Source of the DNA: Martelella alba
GTDB lineage: Bacteria > Pseudomonadota > Gammaproteobacteria > Enterobacterales > Enterobacteriaceae
DNA length: 64,000 bases
Direction of reading: 5' to 3'
Assembly (NCBI RefSeq): GCF_005217455.1
Contig: NZ_SZPQ01000011.1
Coordinates: forward strand, 62,001-126,000
Positions 36,415-46,231 of this stretch are shown one piece after another; the stretch's first letter is position 1, and the number at the start of each line of letters is the position of its first letter. The translations under genes and the position numbers were made by a program. The notes below the pieces were generated by a model. It saw only the letters and a program-made list of their open reading frames with translations. It searched no databases and was not told the DNA's origin.

Positions 36415-37942
36415 ATGAGCGATCTTATTGAAAATCTACAGGCGCAATATCGTCATCTCGGGCGCCTGACACCCTTCAGCCATGCCAGCCGTACCACGCC
36501 CTGGCTGGAGGATGCGGATGCCAAGCGCCGGCGGAAACTTTGCGACAGCTTGGAGCAGGCCATTGAGCGCAGCGGATTGCGCGATGGGATGACCATCTCG
36601 TTTCACCATGCTTTCCGCGAGGGAGACAGGGTCATCAATCAGGTGGTGGATACCTTGTCCCGGATGGGCTTTAAAAATCTGACGCTGGCGTCCAGTTCGC
36701 TAATGTCCTGCAATGATGCGCTGATCGAACCCATTCGCGCCGGCGTCATTACCCGCATCTATACGTCCGGCATGCGCGGCAAGCTGGCGGATGCCATTTC
36801 CCATGGCCTGATGACCGAGCCGGTACAAATCCACTCCCACGGCGGACGGGTCAAACTGTTGCAGGATGGCGAGCTCAATATCGACGTGGCGTTTCTCGGC
36901 GTGCCCTGTAGCGATGAATTCGGCAATGCCAACGGCAGCCATGGCCAATCCCGTTGCGGATCGCTGGGCTATGCCATGGTGGACGCCCATTATGCCCGCA
37001 AAGTGGTGGTGCTGACCGAAACCCTGGCGCCTTTTCCCAATATTCCCGCCAGCCTGACCCAAGATCAGGTGGACTACATTGTGAAGGTGGATCAGGTGGG
37101 CGATCCGGCCAAAATCAGCGTGGGCGCGGCACGGGTCACCAGCAATCCCCGCGAACTGATGATAGCGCGCACCGCCGCCGAGGTGATTGCCCATTCCGGT
37201 TATTTCGTCGAGGGGTTTTCCCTGCAAACCGGCTCGGGGGCATCGTCCACCGCGTGTACCCGGTTTATGGCGACGATGATGACGGCGCGGGGTATCCACG
37301 CGAGCTTCGCGCTGGGGGGCATTACCGGCAGTATCGTCGATCTGCATGAAAAGGGACTTATAGATACGCTGCTGGATACCCAATCCTTCGACAGCCAGGC
37401 GGCCGACTCCCTGCAACGCAATCCGCGGCATCGGGAAATTTCCACTAATATGTACGCCAACCCGGCGGCCAAAGGCGCTTGTTGCGATCGACTGGATATT
37501 GTGATCTTGAGCGCGCTGGAAATCGACCTGGACTTTAACGTCAATGTGATCACCGGATCGGATGGCGTCATGCGCGGCGCGTCGGGGGGGGCATTGCGAT
37601 GTGGCCGCCGCCGCCAATCTTACCATCGTTACCGCGCCGCTGACCCGCAGCCGGATCCCCACGGTGGTCCGTCGGGTGACGACGTTGGTCACACCTGGGG
37701 AAAGTATTGATGTGCTGGTCACCGATCAGGGTATCGCGGTGAATCCGGCTCGCCCGGAAATACGCCGACGCCTGGAAGAAGCGGGACTGGCGGTGGTCGA
37801 TATCGAGCAGTTGTATCAGCGGGCGGTAACGCTGACCGGCGAACCCCGGCCCATCGAGTTCACTTCCCGGATTGTCGGCGTCGTGCGCTATCGCGACGGC
37901 AGCGTGATTGATGTCGTGCGCCAGGTCAAAGAGGACGCGTGA
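36415..37942 (+). pseudogene. citF: citrate lyase alpha subunit, frameshifted in a poly-G tract
   Basis: CitF is the citrate:acetyl-ACP transferase subunit. The first frame gives about 393 good residues, through MTISFHHAFREGDRVINQ and FALGGITGSIVDLHEKGL, to GSDGVMRGASGG. Then comes a run of eight G residues (37584-37591). With seven G the protein would continue as HCDVAAAANLTIVTAPLTRSRIP... to the TGA at 37942, giving about 508 residues, the Klebsiella length. As written the first frame drifts into unrelated sequence and stops at 37710. A one-base insertion in a homopolymer can be a true mutation, a reversible phase-variation switch or a sequencing error. All other cit genes are intact. Confidence 0.9.
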
Positions 37943-38488
37943 GTGGACCGCGACGCGTCCTTGGCCCATGGCGTTACCCTGGAGCAGCTGTTGGCGGCCA
38001 AAGAGTGCCGTTCGGCACGGCAACGGGAATGGATCCGCCAATTCGGTCATCCCTTACTGTCACTGACGCTGGTGACGCCAGGGCCGGTAAAAGACACGCC
38101 CGGCTACCGGCTTTTGATGAATCTGGCTGTGACCGCCGCCGACGGGATGTTGGCCGCCGGCGGCTGGCCGGTGGCGGCCCGGGAAATTTTCTGGCTGCCC
38201 ACCGGCCCGGAAGCCTGTTGGTCGGTGAACGGTGGGGGCGTGTCGCTCAAGACCGCCGCGGTGAAGCTGGAACAGGCCCATCCTCTCGGCCGATTGTGGG
38301 ATATGGACGTCATAGCGACCGATGCCCGACCCATCGGCCGGGCTTCCCTGGGGCGGGACGGGCGGCGATGTCTTTTATGCCGGCGGCCCGCGCACGCCTG
38401 CGCCCGATCCCGTCGGCATCCGTTGTCGCAATTATCGGCCAGAATCGAGAAAATGCTGGAGGAATACCTTGTCCGTCATGCCGTCTGA
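37943..38488 (+). CDS. citX: apo-citrate lyase phosphoribosyl-dephospho-CoA transferase
   Basis: A 181-residue enzyme that attaches the prosthetic-group precursor to Ser14 of CitD. The family motif is seen as GRLWDMDVIATDARPIGRASLG (about residues 115-136) followed by the Cys-containing RRCLLCRRPAHACARSRRH. It starts with GTG directly after the citF stop, without a spacer, so its translation depends on ribosomes finishing citF. The citF frameshift could therefore also lower citX expression. In E. coli and Klebsiella citX is likewise next to citG, with which it overlaps here. Confidence 0.93.
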   Translation: MDRDASLAHGVTLEQLLAAKECRSARQREWIRQFGHPLLSLTLVTPGPVKDTPGYRLLMNLAVTAADGMLAAGGWPVAAREIFWLPTGPEACWSVNGGGVSLKTAAVKLEQAHPLGRLWDMDVIATDARPIGRASLGRDGRRCLLCRRPAHACARSRRHPLSQLSARIEKMLEEYLVRHAV

Positions 38489-39440
38489 AAACCTGGCCGG
38501 CCAGGCCATCCGCGCCCTGCCTGCCGTTTGCGACGATAATATCCTGGTCGCCGAATGGACCGGGGAGGCCGTCGGCGGTCTCGACGTCGCCGGTATCGAT
38601 AACGGGGATGACGGCAACGTCGATGTCTGGGTGGCGGAGCGGGCGGTGGACGCGTTGTATCGCGAAGTGCTGCTGACGCCGAAACCGGGATTGGTGGATA
38701 GCGAGAATAACGGCGCCCATCGGGATATGGATCTGGATGTGTTTATACACAGCATCACGGCCATCGCTCCCTGGTTTGCACGGTTCGCCCTCTATGGCAG
38801 ACAGCATGCCCACCGCTCTGCGGCGGCGTTTCTGGCCGGCTTACGGCCGATGGGCATGGCCTGCGAACAGGGGATGTTTGCCGCCACCGAAGGCGTCAAT
38901 ACCCACAAGGGCGGTATATTTCCCCTGGGATTATTGTGCGCCGCCGCCGGCCGGTTGGTCGGGCGACGACGGCCGGTCGGTCGGCAAAATCTGTGCCTGG
39001 AGGTGGCGGCGATTTGCGCCGGGCTGGTCGGGACGGAACTCGTCGGCGGACGCCGGGGCGTCACCGCCGGCGAGCGGCTATTCTGTCGCTATGGGCTTAC
39101 CGGCGCGCGCGGCGAGGCCGCCAGTGGTTTCGCCACGGTGCGTCGTTATGCGTTGCCCGCCTGGGATGGGTTGGCCGCCGCCGGGGCGGCCGAACAGCGC
39201 CGCCTGCTGCATTGCTTGCTGCTGCTTATGGCTCATAATCCCGACACCAATCTGGTCTCGCGCGGCGGTCTGGCCGGTCTGACCTTCGTACAGGACTACG
39301 CCCGCCGGTTGCTGGCGGACGGTTGGGATATTCCCCGGCTGCGGCGCATGGACCGGGCGTTGACCGCCCGCCGCCTAAGCCCCGGCGGCAGCGCGGACTT
39401 GTTGGCCGTAACGTATGTGTTGTCGGGGTTGCCGCGATGA
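38469..39440 (+). CDS. citG: triphosphoribosyl-dephospho-CoA synthase
   Basis: About 323 residues. It makes the prosthetic-group precursor from ATP and dephospho-CoA. Conserved parts are LLTPKPGLVDSENNGAHRDMDLDVFIHSI, ATEGVNTHKGGIFPLGLLCAAAG and LMAHNPDTNLVSRGGLAGL, all typical of CitG/MdcB. The TTG at 38469 is preferred because GGAGG lies six bases upstream; the ATG three codons later has the motif too far away. It overlaps citX by 20 bases and the next gene by four. Residues 1-60 before the family core are longer than I expect and poorly conserved. Confidence 0.92.
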   Translation: MSVMPSENLAGQAIRALPAVCDDNILVAEWTGEAVGGLDVAGIDNGDDGNVDVWVAERAVDALYREVLLTPKPGLVDSENNGAHRDMDLDVFIHSITAIAPWFARFALYGRQHAHRSAAAFLAGLRPMGMACEQGMFAATEGVNTHKGGIFPLGLLCAAAGRLVGRRRPVGRQNLCLEVAAICAGLVGTELVGGRRGVTAGERLFCRYGLTGARGEAASGFATVRRYALPAWDGLAAAGAAEQRRLLHCLLLLMAHNPDTNLVSRGGLAGLTFVQDYARRLLADGWDIPRLRRMDRALTARRLSPGGSADLLAVTYVLSGLPR

Positions 39441-40054
39441 ACAATGGCTCTTTGGCGCGGGGCGCGCTGTGGGTCCCCGGCCGTTCGGCGCAAAAAAACT
39501 CCCCCGACCGGGCGCTGACCGCCGATAGCGGCGGCGAACGCGTGACGGTGCTGTTGGTGCCGGGAATTCAGGACAGCGGGCCGGAGCACTGGCAGAGTTA
39601 TTGGCAGCGGCAACGTCCGTCTTGGCAAAGGATCGCCCAGCGAAACTGGTTGGAGCCGGATCTGGACGGCTGGCTGGCGGCCATCCGGCGCGCGTTGTCC
39701 GGCCAGGAACGCCGTGCGCTGCTTATCGGCCACAGTTTCGGCGCGCTCAGCGCCTGTTATTTCGCCCGCCAAAATCCCGGCATAACCGCCGGCGTGGTGC
39801 TGGTGGCCCCGGCCGAGCCGGCGCGCTTCGCCATTGAAGAGCGCATCGTCGCCGCGCCGTTGCCGGTACCGAGCCTGCTGGTGGCCAGCCATAACGATCC
39901 CTTGCTGACATTTGATCGGGCGCGCTATTGGGCCCAAGCCTGGGGGAGCGAACTGATGGATATCGGAGAGGCGGGCCATATCAATGCCCAAGCCGGCTTC
40001 GGCCCCTGGGCGCATGGTTTGAGCACCATTGAAAATTTTATTCGCACTTTTTAA
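39437..40054 (+). CDS. small alpha/beta hydrolase of the RBBP9/YdeN family
   Basis: A 205-residue cytoplasmic serine hydrolase. It begins the fold with VTVLLVPGIQDSGPEHWQSYW, has the nucleophile Ser100 in LIGHSFGALSA, an Asp-containing segment SHNDPLLTFDRAR and the catalytic His in GEAGHINAQAGFGPW. The ATG overlaps the citG stop (ATGA), so it is the last gene of the cit transcript. Such hydrolases are not part of known citrate fermentation. It may be a thioesterase-like housekeeping activity or a passenger; the substrate is unknown. Confidence 0.88.
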   Translation: MNNGSLARGALWVPGRSAQKNSPDRALTADSGGERVTVLLVPGIQDSGPEHWQSYWQRQRPSWQRIAQRNWLEPDLDGWLAAIRRALSGQERRALLIGHSFGALSACYFARQNPGITAGVVLVAPAEPARFAIEERIVAAPLPVPSLLVASHNDPLLTFDRARYWAQAWGSELMDIGEAGHINAQAGFGPWAHGLSTIENFIRTF

Positions 40055-40189
40055 TGCCATGCTTCACTCAACCCATTCCTCCCGCTATGCCATACTGTTT
40101 ATTTTCCCCGTTTGCCACCGGTCGTGCCGTCGGGTTGAGATAACAGACGATTGCCGGATCGGGGCGGGACCACGCAAGGGAGAGAACCC

Positions 40190-41002
40190 ATGAGTAAAGA
40201 TAAACAACATGGCCGCCATGACGAAAGCGCCGCGTCGGAAGCGTTGCAGGGCAAGGAGTACGAGCAGGCCCTGCATTTGCTGCAAATCGAGCTGGTGAAA
40301 CTGCAACGGGAGATCATCGCCGCCAATGATCGGATCCTGGTGATTTTCGAAGGACGCGACGCGGCGGGCAAAGACGGTATCATCAAAACCATTTCCCAAC
40401 ACCTCAGCCCGCGCGAATTCAGGGTCGTGGCGCTGGGCAAGCCGTCGGAGCGGGATCGCGCCGAATGGTACTTCGAACGTTATGTGGCGCAACTGCCGGC
40501 GGCGCAGGAAATGGTGCTGTTCAACCGCAGTTGGTATAACCGCGCCGGCGTCGAGCGGGTGATGGGTTTTTGCACGGACGCGGAATATGACTTGTTCATG
40601 AATACCGTGACGGATTTCGAACAATTGCTGGTGAAATCCGGAATCAAAATCATCAAATATTATCTCGATATCAGCAAACACGAGCAAAAGCAGCGCCTGG
40701 AATCCCGTGAGACCGATCCCCTTAAACAGTGGAAAATCAGCCCCATCGATCAACAGGCCACCAAATATTGGAAACAATACAGTCATGCCCGCGACGAGAT
40801 GTTGCTGGGGACGCATACGGCAACCACGCCTTGGGTGGTGGTGCACACCGACCATAAACATCAGGCGCGGTTGAATATCCTGCGCGACCTGCTGGGACGC
40901 CTTAATTATCAGGACAAAGATAAAAATCTGGCGTTGCCCGATCCGGAAGTGGTGTTCCCCTTCGACGCCGTGTGCATTGAAAACGGCCGACTGGCGCCTT
41001 AG
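40190..41002 (+). CDS. ppk2: polyphosphate kinase 2 (PPK2 family, class I type)
   Basis: A 270-residue kinase that uses polyphosphate to phosphorylate nucleoside diphosphates (or the reverse). Walker A is FEGRDAAGKDGIIKTI (about residues 55-70), the lid region LSPREFRVVALGKPSERDRAEWYFERY follows, and Walker B is VLFNRSWYNRAGVERVMGF. One-domain length is that of class I enzymes. The ATG at 40190 follows GGGAGAG; the longer reading adds 13 residues. It stands alone after the cit cluster with its own 135-base leader. It may supply ATP or GTP from stored polyphosphate when fermentation yields are low. Confidence 0.92.
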   Translation: MSKDKQHGRHDESAASEALQGKEYEQALHLLQIELVKLQREIIAANDRILVIFEGRDAAGKDGIIKTISQHLSPREFRVVALGKPSERDRAEWYFERYVAQLPAAQEMVLFNRSWYNRAGVERVMGFCTDAEYDLFMNTVTDFEQLLVKSGIKIIKYYLDISKHEQKQRLESRETDPLKQWKISPIDQQATKYWKQYSHARDEMLLGTHTATTPWVVVHTDHKHQARLNILRDLLGRLNYQDKDKNLALPDPEVVFPFDAVCIENGRLAP

Positions 41003-41016
41003 CTCGCGGTTGGTCG

Positions 41017-41044
41017 CCGGCGGCGCCCCGCGCGGGCTGGGCCT
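41017..41044. repeat. 28-bp GC-rich direct repeat, copy 1
   Basis: A 28-base unit beginning CCGGCGGCGCC and ending TGGGCCT, just after ppk2. It matches copy 2 at 41078 in 26 of 28 positions and is itself partly self-complementary. Confidence 0.6.
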
Positions 41045-41077
41045 TCGTTATCGGTATCGCGTAGTGTCCTTGAAATG

Positions 41078-41105
41078 CCGGCGCCGCCCCGCGCGGGCGG
41101 GGCCT
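41078..41105. repeat. 28-bp GC-rich direct repeat, copy 2
   Basis: The second copy starts 61 bases after the first. Inside it GCCCCGC and GCGGGGC can pair around GCGG, a REP-like hairpin. It may protect or end the ppk2 transcript. Confidence 0.6.
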
Positions 41106-41203
41106 CCCTACCGCCGGGGGGCCGCCCCGGTCTTTTCCCCGCGAACGCGGTCAGGAATATGCAACCCGACACTCCTCTTTTCTCTTTCTTTCGTTTACAC
41201 TGG

Positions 41204-41218
41204 GCTTAAGTTTTAAGC
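41204..41218. promoter_or_regulatory. operator candidate before the DeoR-family gene
   Basis: GCTTAA-GTT-TTAAGC is a perfect 6+3+6 inverted repeat ending 13 bases before the start codon, where binding would block the gene's own promoter. It suggests autoregulation. Confidence 0.5.
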
Positions 41219-41231
41219 ACAGGTTTTTCTT

Positions 41232-42041
41232 ATGAATACTTTTGAGCGAAGGAATAAAATTGTCGATCTGGTCAATCTTAACGGTAGCGTGAGTGTCGCC
41301 AGACTTTCGGATTCTTTTGGTACTTCTGAAGTTACGATTCGCGCCGATTTACGTTTGCTGGAACAAAAGGGACTGGTCAGCCGCTTTCACGGCGGAGCCA
41401 GCAAACCGGCAACCCATTTCACCACCGTGCCCGACGAAGCCGGTTCCCCGGCCAGGGAAAAGGATAACGCCGAGGTGCTCCTGGAGGATCGCTACCCCAT
41501 GGCCGAAGACGCCAAGCGGCGCATCGCCGTTGCGTCCGCCGCCATGGTGAAGACCGGCGATACCGTTATCCTGGACAGCGGCAGCACGACGCTTCTTATC
41601 GCCAGGGAACTGGCGAACGTCGATAATATCACGGTGATTACCAATAATCTGCCCGCCGCTCAGGCGCTGTCCGACAATCAGGACATTACGCTGGTGGTCT
41701 GCGGGGGTACGCTGCGCCATAAAACCCGTTCCATGCACGGCGCCCTTGCCGAACTGTCGCTGCAAAACATCACTGCCGATATCATGTTCGTCGGCGCCGA
41801 CGGCCTGGATATCCGCCAGGGCATTACCACCTTCAACGAAGGCTATGCCATCAGCGCCGTGATGGCCAAAGCGGCGCGGCGGGTGGTGGCGGTGATGGAC
41901 GCCAGCAAATTCGGCCGGCGCGGTTTCAATCTGGTATTGCCCATCAGCGATATCCACTGCATCGTCACCGATACCGGCATTTCAGCGGAAGATAGACAGG
42001 CCCTGGACGAACTGCCGGCGTTGGCGACGCTCATTGTTTGA
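41232..42041 (+). CDS. DeoR-family sugar-type transcriptional regulator
   Basis: A 269-residue repressor. The N-terminal helix-turn-helix is classical (RRNKIVDLVNLNGSVSVARLSDSFGTSEVTIRADLRLLEQKGLVSRFHGGA). The C-terminal DeoRC sensor (about 95-250) has ILDSGSTTLLIAREL, ITNNLPAAQAL and MFVGADGLDIRQGITTFNE, the sugar-phosphate-binding segments. It is closest in feel to AgaR/GlpR proteins. No sugar operon is adjacent: the neighbours are ppk2 and pta in the same direction. The likely targets are itself and possibly pta, which is inference. Confidence 0.9.
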   Translation: MNTFERRNKIVDLVNLNGSVSVARLSDSFGTSEVTIRADLRLLEQKGLVSRFHGGASKPATHFTTVPDEAGSPAREKDNAEVLLEDRYPMAEDAKRRIAVASAAMVKTGDTVILDSGSTTLLIARELANVDNITVITNNLPAAQALSDNQDITLVVCGGTLRHKTRSMHGALAELSLQNITADIMFVGADGLDIRQGITTFNEGYAISAVMAKAARRVVAVMDASKFGRRGFNLVLPISDIHCIVTDTGISAEDRQALDELPALATLIV

Positions 42042-42289
42042 CGCCAGTTTCACCCACGACGGTCGGCGTGCGCCGCCGCATTCGCCGGCGGCAACGGGGC
42101 GGATGCGTACTCCTGTCCGGTGGACCGGCAAAGGAGGCCGGGGGTAATCCCCGTGCCGGAAAGCAAGTCTGTAAGCGGCATAAAAGAATTTCGCCGTGAA
42201 AAACGCCATTATGGACGGGAAAGATTCCAACGGCGATATCGCCGCCCAACCGCGGTGTTTTGTGATTGCCTTTATCAAGAGGTCAAATT
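42042..42289 (+). other. intergenic region between the DeoR gene and pta
   Basis: About 250 bases. It contains GC-rich self-complementary stretches (CCGGT/ACCGG near 42117-42132 and a CCGGGGG/CCCC hairpin near 42138-42155) that could structure a pta leader. No promoter hexamers or named riboswitch were recognised. Confidence 0.35.
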
Positions 42290-44446
42290 GTGCCACGTGC
42301 CATTATGTTAATTCCCACCGGTACGCGTGTGGGCCTGACCAGCGTCTGCTTGGGCGTTATGCGCGCCATGGAACGGAAGGGAGTGCGCCTCGGCGTGTAT
42401 AAACCCATCGCCCAGGCCAGGGACGGCGCCGAGCGGCCGGATCAGACCACCGCCCTTATTCGGGCCAATTCGGCCATTCCCGCCGCGCAGCCGCTGGCGA
42501 TGGATTACGTGGAAAACCTGCTCGGCAGCCAGCGCCACGATGTGCTGATGGAAGAGATCGTCGCGCGTTATCAGGAAAGCCGGCGAGATGCCGAAGTGAT
42601 ATTGGTGGAAGGCTTGATGCTGACCCGGCGGCATCAGTTCGCCAATGCGTTGAATTACGATATCGCCCGCGCCCTGAATGCCGAGATGGTGTTTGTCACG
42701 ACACTGGGCACCGATTCGCCCGCGCAGCTCAAGGCGCGCCTGGAACTGGCCTGTGCCGGTTTCGGCGGTTGCGGCAATTCCAGTATCGCCGGAGTCATCA
42801 TTAACAAATGGCAGGCGCCGGTGGATGAACTGGGGCGTACCCGCCCCGATCTGTTTGAACTGTTCGACGCCGACAAACAGGACGACGGCCCTTTGTCCGG
42901 TCCACGGCCGTTATTCGTCAACAGTCCGCTTAAGGTGTTGGGTTGCATACCCTGGCGGTTCGACCTGATCGCTACCCGCGCCGTGGATATGGCGCGTCAT
43001 CTCCATGCGCGGGTCATTAACGCCGGGGATATGGCCACCCGCCGGGTACAATCGATCACGTTTTGCGCCCGGGAACTGGGCAATATGTTGCAGCATTTCC
43101 GTCCCGGCGCTTTACTGGTGACGTGCGCGGATCGCCCGGAAGTTCTGGTGGCGGCCTGTCTGGCCGCCATGAACGGGGTCGCCATCGGCGCGGTGCTGCT
43201 TACTGGCGGTTATCCCATCCCCGCGGCGGTGGCCGCGTTGTGCGAACGGGCGTTCCAGACCGGTTTACCGGTGTTCATGGTGGACAGTAACACCTGGCAG
43301 ACATCCCTTAATCTGCAAAGCTTCAATTTGGAAGTGCCGGTGGATGATCACTTGCGAGTGGAAAAAGTCCAGGATTACATCGCCGGTTTCATCGACGCCC
43401 ACTGGATTGAATCCCTGAGCGCCGAGTCGCAGCGCTCACGACGCCTTTCGCCGCCGGCTTTCCGTTACGCGCTGACTGAACGGGCGCGCCGGGCCGGCAA
43501 AACCATCGTGCTGCCGGAAGGGGATGAACCCCGCACGGTACAGGCGGCCGCCATCTGCGCTGAACGAGGCATCGCCCGCTGCATCCTGCTGGGGGTGCCC
43601 GACGATATTCGTCGGGTGGCCGCCGCCCAGGGGGTAACGCTCGGCGATGGCGTCGAACTGCTGGACCCGGAGCCGCTGCGTGAGCGTTATTTGGCGCGGT
43701 TGGTGGCGTTGCGCAAAAACAAGGGGATGACCGAGGTGGTGGCGCGCGAACAACTGGAAGATAATGTCATGCTCGCCACCCTGATGCTGGAGGGCGGCGA
43801 CGTGGACGGGCTGGTTTCGGGGGCGGTGCATACCACCGCCAATACATTGCGTCCGGCGCTGCAAATCCTTAAGACGGCGCCCGGCGGTTCGCTGGTGTCG
43901 TCGATCTTTTTCATGCTGTTGCCCGAACAGGTATTGGTTTACGGGGATTGCGCCATTAATCCGGATCCCGATGCCGAGCAACTGGCGGAAATCGCCATCC
44001 AGTCCGCCGATTCGGCGGCCGCTTTCGGCATAGAGCCGCGGGTGGCGATGATGTCTTATTCCACCGGGACATCGGGCGTCGGCAGCGATGTGGACAAAGT
44101 CCGAGAAGCCACCCGGCGGGTCCGGGCGAAACGTCCTGATTTGATAGTCGACGGGCCGTTGCAGTACGATGCCGCCATCATGGCCGATGTCGCCCATACC
44201 AAAGCGCCGGATTCGCCGGTGGCCGGCCGGGCCACCGTCATTATTTTCCCCGATCTGAATACCGGCAATACCACCTACAAGGCGGTACAGCGTTCGGCGG
44301 ATCTGGTGTCCATCGGACCGATGCTGCAAGGGTTGCGTAAGCCGGTCAACGATCTTTCCCGTGGCGCGCTGGTGGACGACATCGTCTATACCATCGCGTT
44401 GACCGCCATTCAAGCCTCATGGCAAACAGCGGCGGCGGCGCCTTGA
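42290..44446 (+). CDS. pta: phosphate acetyltransferase
   Basis: A 718-residue cytoplasmic enzyme that makes acetyl-phosphate from acetyl-CoA. It has the three parts of the long enterobacterial form: an N-terminal CobQ/DRTGG region beginning [18 protein letters not shown], a middle DRTGG domain ([21 protein letters not shown]) and the catalytic PTA domain from about 390 ([63 protein letters not shown]). The GTG at 42290 is chosen because AGAGG lies seven bases upstream and the N-terminus then matches E. coli Pta. Unlike E. coli there is no ackA before it, so it is either a relocated or a second copy. Beside the cit genes it would support acetate formation. Confidence 0.95.
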   Translation: MPRAIMLIPTGTRVGLTSVCLGVMRAMERKGVRLGVYKPIAQARDGAERPDQTTALIRANSAIPAAQPLAMDYVENLLGSQRHDVLMEEIVARYQESRRDAEVILVEGLMLTRRHQFANALNYDIARALNAEMVFVTTLGTDSPAQLKARLELACAGFGGCGNSSIAGVIINKWQAPVDELGRTRPDLFELFDADKQDDGPLSGPRPLFVNSPLKVLGCIPWRFDLIATRAVDMARHLHARVINAGDMATRRVQSITFCARELGNMLQHFRPGALLVTCADRPEVLVAACLAAMNGVAIGAVLLTGGYPIPAAVAALCERAFQTGLPVFMVDSNTWQTSLNLQSFNLEVPVDDHLRVEKVQDYIAGFIDAHWIESLSAESQRSRRLSPPAFRYALTERARRAGKTIVLPEGDEPRTVQAAAICAERGIARCILLGVPDDIRRVAAAQGVTLGDGVELLDPEPLRERYLARLVALRKNKGMTEVVAREQLEDNVMLATLMLEGGDVDGLVSGAVHTTANTLRPALQILKTAPGGSLVSSIFFMLLPEQVLVYGDCAINPDPDAEQLAEIAIQSADSAAAFGIEPRVAMMSYSTGTSGVGSDVDKVREATRRVRAKRPDLIVDGPLQYDAAIMADVAHTKAPDSPVAGRATVIIFPDLNTGNTTYKAVQRSADLVSIGPMLQGLRKPVNDLSRGALVDDIVYTIALTAIQASWQTAAAAP

Positions 44447-44543
44447 GTCCGGCGCGGGGGGGCTTCGGCGGCGCGTCCGCGCGCCGGATCGCCGGCCTGG
44501 CGCCCTGCAACCTGGACGCATACGGTGCCCCCACCGGGCGTCT

Positions 44544-46172
44544 CTAGTGCGACATGATATAAAGATCCTTGGTGGCGATAAATCCCAGCCGTGTTTCATG
44601 GAAGCCGCCAACATGCGGTTTCACCAGTCTCACGCCCACATGATGGAAAACCGGAATACCCGGCGCGTCTTCAGCCAGCGTATTTTCAGCCTGTTGATAA
44701 AAAGGCGCGGCGGCGGCGGTTGACGCCGCGCGGGCGGCGCTGTCCAGCGCGGCGTCGTAAGCGGGACTGCGATAGCCCGCAAAGTTGCCGCTATCGCCGC
44801 CGCGAAAGTTGTTCAGGAAAGTGGAGGGATCGTTGTAATCCGCATACCAGCCCGAGCGCACGACGGCGAAATCGCCGGTACGCGCCTTATCCAGCATGGA
44901 TTTCCACTCCTGGTGCGCCAGGATGGCTTCCACGCCCAGGTTTTTTTTCCACATGGAACTGGCCGCGATGGCCAGGCGCCGGTGTGTTTCAGAGGTATTG
45001 TACAATAACTTGAACTGTAAGGGCCGTTGCGTGCTGAAACCGGCCTGCGCCAGGAGTTCCCGCGCCCGGTCCAGGCGTTGCTGGCGGGTCCAGCGGGCGT
45101 AATACGGTTCTTGGAGTCGATGACCGCCGATATCCGGCGGACTGAAAAGAAAGGCCGGGCTCTGGCCCTGACCCATGATTCGCTCGGCGATGATATCCTT
45201 GTCCAGACCGAGGTTAAGGGCAAGCCTGACCCGGGCGTCATCGAAAGGCGGCTTGCGGGTATTGATGTCGTAGTAATAGGTTCCCAGCAGCGGCGTAATG
45301 CGCATTTCGCCGCCGTAACGCTTTTGCAGGTCGGCGAACTGGGTTTCAGGAAGGGTTTTGACAATATCGATTTCGCCGGCGAGATACCGGTTGAGCGCGG
45401 CGGTCTCGGAGACGATGGGCAGGTAGGTGACCCGTTCAATCCGTGTTTGCCCGTCATCCCAATAGCAGCGGTTTCTCACCCCCGTCAGTTTCTCGTTGAC
45501 CACCCATTCTTGCAGGGTAAAAGGGCCGCTGCTGACAAAGGTTGCCGGTTGCGCCCATTTTTCTCCGGCCTTGGCTATTCGCGCGGTATTGACGGGCACC
45601 AGCACCTGATGCGCCAGCATCTGGAGAAAATAGGCCATGGGCTGGCGCAGCCGGATTTCGACCCTTAGATCATCCAGCGCCCGGACGCCCAGCGCCGATG
45701 GCGGTTGCCGGCCGTCGGCGATATCCGCGGCATGTTCCACCTGCATATTGGCCAGATAGCTGGCGTAGGGGGAGGCGGTGGCGGGATCGGCCAGCCGGCG
45801 CCAGCTCGCCGCGACATCCCCGGCGGTGATGGGATCGCCGTTCGACCAGCGTAAATGGGGGCGCAAATGAAAGACCCAGCGGGTGGGATGGGATTGTTCC
45901 CAGCGGATGGCCAGCCGGGGCTCGATGACGCCGTCATCGCCGATGGCGATAAGCGGCTCGAAGAAATCATTGATAATGGCGAATTCCACATCGCTCTCCA
46001 CTTTATGCGGGTCGAGCGACGCGGGTTCGGCCATATTTTGCCGGACAATTTCCTGCCGGGCGTCCAACTGGACGCCGGCGGGGATACTGGCGGCCCGGGC
46101 GTCGGCAAATACCCATCCGGCCGGCAGGCACAGCAGGTAATATCCTATGCGTAAAACGGTGATCAATTTCAT
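44544..46172 (-). CDS. OppA/MppA-family oligopeptide-binding protein
   Basis: A 542-residue periplasmic solute-binding protein (SBP_bac_5). The N-terminal signal is LITVLRIGYYLLCLPAGWVFADARA. Family landmarks follow: LDPHKVESDVEFAIINDFFEPLI, LRPHLRWSNGDPITAGDVAASWRRLADP, FVSSGPFTLQEWVVNEKL, DDARVRLALNLGLDKDII, and the late GWYADYNDPSTFLNNF that contacts peptide. The ATG at 46172 follows AGGA; the longer reading adds nine residues. There is no permease or ATPase gene nearby, so it probably works with a transporter encoded elsewhere, as MppA does. It follows a LuxR-type gene by 60 bases on the same strand. Confidence 0.9.
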   Translation of the reverse strand: MKLITVLRIGYYLLCLPAGWVFADARAASIPAGVQLDARQEIVRQNMAEPASLDPHKVESDVEFAIINDFFEPLIAIGDDGVIEPRLAIRWEQSHPTRWVFHLRPHLRWSNGDPITAGDVAASWRRLADPATASPYASYLANMQVEHAADIADGRQPPSALGVRALDDLRVEIRLRQPMAYFLQMLAHQVLVPVNTARIAKAGEKWAQPATFVSSGPFTLQEWVVNEKLTGVRNRCYWDDGQTRIERVTYLPIVSETAALNRYLAGEIDIVKTLPETQFADLQKRYGGEMRITPLLGTYYYDINTRKPPFDDARVRLALNLGLDKDIIAERIMGQGQSPAFLFSPPDIGGHRLQEPYYARWTRQQRLDRARELLAQAGFSTQRPLQFKLLYNTSETHRRLAIAASSMWKKNLGVEAILAHQEWKSMLDKARTGDFAVVRSGWYADYNDPSTFLNNFRGGDSGNFAGYRSPAYDAALDSAARAASTAAAAPFYQQAENTLAEDAPGIPVFHHVGVRLVKPHVGGFHETRLGFIATKDLYIMSH

Positions 46173-46231
46173 TGTCTTATCCTGGTTAACGCGCGACAAC
46201 GGAAACGGCCTGGCCGTTATCGACGCGGTGT

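Noticed and set aside
42060..42260. Riboswitch (cobalamin-like) before pta
   Set aside because: Some GC-rich hairpins look suggestive, but conserved core elements are absent or in the wrong order.
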